Assembly (NCBI GenBank): GCA_910575105.1
Contig: CAJTDK010000013.1
Coordinates: 1-64,000 of the forward strand
DNA from: Lachnospiraceae bacterium
GTDB taxonomy: Bacteria; Bacillota; Clostridia; Lachnospirales; Lachnospiraceae
DNA length: 64,000 nucleotides
Direction: 5' to 3'
This document shows, one piece after another, positions 62,927 through 64,000 of the stretch; within the stretch, counting starts at the first letter, position 1, and each line of letters starts with the position of its first letter. The notes beneath the pieces were generated by a model. The model worked only from the letters and a program-made list of their open reading frames with translations. It did no database searches and was not told the origin of the DNA. A program made the translations under genes and the position numbers.

Positions 62927-64000
62927 ATGAAAAAGGGGAAGATATACGAGGGAGTGATAACGGCGGTTGATTTTCCGAATAAGGGAAGGATCGAGCTGGC
63001 GGATGAGGGTATAACAGTGACAGTGAAAAACGGAGTGCCGGGGCAGAGGGTTAAGTTTTCTATTAATAAGCTCCGTCAGGGAAAAGCAGAAGGAAAGATC
63101 CTTGAGGTAATTGAGCGGTCTCCGGAAGAGGTGGAGCCTGCCTGCATACATTTTGGCCAGTGCGGCGGATGCACTTATCAGAACCTTCCTTATAAAAAGC
63201 AGATTGAGTTGAAGGAAGCACAGATTAAGAAGATGATGGATGCCGCTGTTAAGGAGCCTTATATCTGGGACGGGGTGAAGGAAAGCCCGGCCAAGGAGGC
63301 TTACCGCAATAAGATGGAGTTTTCCTTCGGGGATGAGTATAAAGACGGGCCGCTTGCCCTTGGTATGCATAAAAGAGGAAGTTTTCATGATATTGTCAAT
63401 GTGGGAGGCTGTCGGATCGTAGACGGGGATTTCCAAAAGATCCTTGCCTGCACGCTGGCATTTGCGACAGAATCAGGGCTTCCCTATTATCACCGGATGA
63501 GGCATATCGGCTTTTTTCGGCATCTGCTGGTGAGAAAGGCGGCGAAGACAGGAGAGATCCTGATCGACCTGGTCACCACAAGCCAGATGGAATGCTCCTT
63601 CGGGGCGTGGACAGATGCGCTTCTGGCCCTGCCTCTTGACGGGAGGATCGCGGGCATCCTTCATACAAGAAATGACGGAGTGGCGGATATCGTTAAGGAC
63701 GAAGGGACTAGGGTTCTTTACGGGCAGGACTGTTTTTATGAGGAGCTTTTGGGTCTGCGGTTTAAGATTACGCCCTTTTCTTTTTTTCAGACCAATTCTC
63801 TCGGCGCGGAGGTGCTCTATGAGACAGTGAGGGAATATATCGGGGATACGAAGGATAAGGTGATCTTTGACCTGTACAGCGGGACCGGGACTATCGCACA
63901 GATCCTTGCGCCGGTGGCGGACAGAGTGGTCGGAGTGGAGATCGTTGAGGAGGCTGTGGAGGCGGCGAAGGAGAACGCAGGACTTAATGGGCTTGATAAC
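62927..64000 (+). CDS. rlmD: 23S rRNA (uracil-5-)-methyltransferase RlmD-type, partial
   Basis: Open from ATG 62927 to the window edge (358 codons), so the C-terminus is missing. AAAGGGCGGC precedes the start. It has an N-terminal TRAM domain (GVITAVDFPNKGRIELADEG), an Fe-S motif in CIHFGQCGGCTYQNLPY, substrate segment FRHLLVRKA, the Q in FFQTN, and the SAM-binding FDLYSGTGTIAQILA and VVGVEIVEEAVEAAKEN. It methylates uridine in rRNA (or tRNA, for TrmA-type relatives). The catalytic Cys should lie beyond 64000. Confidence 0.9.
   Translation, partial: MKKGKIYEGVITAVDFPNKGRIELADEGITVTVKNGVPGQRVKFSINKLRQGKAEGKILEVIERSPEEVEPACIHFGQCGGCTYQNLPYKKQIELKEAQIKKMMDAAVKEPYIWDGVKESPAKEAYRNKMEFSFGDEYKDGPLALGMHKRGSFHDIVNVGGCRIVDGDFQKILACTLAFATESGLPYYHRMRHIGFFRHLLVRKAAKTGEILIDLVTTSQMECSFGAWTDALLALPLDGRIAGILHTRNDGVADIVKDEGTRVLYGQDCFYEELLGLRFKITPFSFFQTNSLGAEVLYETVREYIGDTKDKVIFDLYSGTGTIAQILAPVADRVVGVEIVEEAVEAAKENAGLNGLDN

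Overview
The window looks like the chromosome of a Gram-positive gut anaerobe of the family Lachnospiraceae (a Dorea / Clostridium scindens / Faecalicatena-type organism). This is inferred from strong AGGAGG-type ribosome binding sites, roughly even base composition, a Tn1549-type conjugative element relic (TOPRIM/DUF3991, DUF5688, MobC, VirD4, TnpV), a reversed-domain GH3 enzyme, and an argCJBD operon with argG elsewhere. The species cannot be fixed. I saw no rRNA, tRNA or CRISPR array.

Layout. 0-9.5 kb is a decayed mobile region: fragments of a KilA-N protein, a Nudix hydrolase and a KptA-type phosphotransferase, then a broken conjugation module (DUF5688 with a nonsense codon; VirD4 with a deletion, a frameshift, a nonsense codon and a lost C-terminus), TnpV, a zinc-ribbon protein and a frameshifted transposase. 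9.8-17.2 kb is a sugar-use locus: AraC regulator, GH3 glycosidase, DUF4867 protein, fucose/arabinose-isomerase-family enzyme and xylulokinase. 17.3-18.3 kb is a MarR-GNAT pair. 18.6-40.6 kb is the most unusual part: an ArsS-type radical SAM enzyme with its peroxidase-like partner and a C_GCAxxG_C_C protein, two VTT membrane proteins, an Fe-S CCG protein, a fused TIGR04282-TIGR04283-like transferase, a divergent APH-fold protein, five further glycosyltransferases, and four exported proteins carrying twelve rhodanese domains in total, two of them fused to Big2 domains. 40.8-42 kb is argG. 42.3-47 kb holds a broken ABC exporter, then a PadR regulator flanked by two membrane proteins that combine an N-terminal prefix domain with an FtsW/RodA-like body. 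47.1-49.3 kb holds restriction-modification fragments abutting an AAA-ATPase/PD-(D/E)XK gene. 49.6-54.8 kb is a CUT2 sugar ABC transporter with an AraR-type repressor and matching operators. 55-60 kb is the arginine operon argC-GNAT-argJ-argB-argD. Then come aroC (minus strand), a small acidic-tailed membrane protein, a NYN-LOTUS protein, and an RlmD-type methyltransferase running off the right edge.

How the parts may work together. The GH3/isomerase/kinase locus and the CUT2 transporter with its AraR-like repressor are consistent with pentose use. argG and argC share a promoter architecture with similar palindromes over the -35/-10 region, suggesting joint ArgR control. In the ArsS region, cytoplasmic radical SAM chemistry, sugar transferases, membrane proteins and surface rhodaneses are interleaved, suggesting a pathway that makes and handles a modified sugar containing arsenic, sulfur or selenium. 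The substrate is not known, and no ArsM methyltransferase or ArsR regulator lies in the window.
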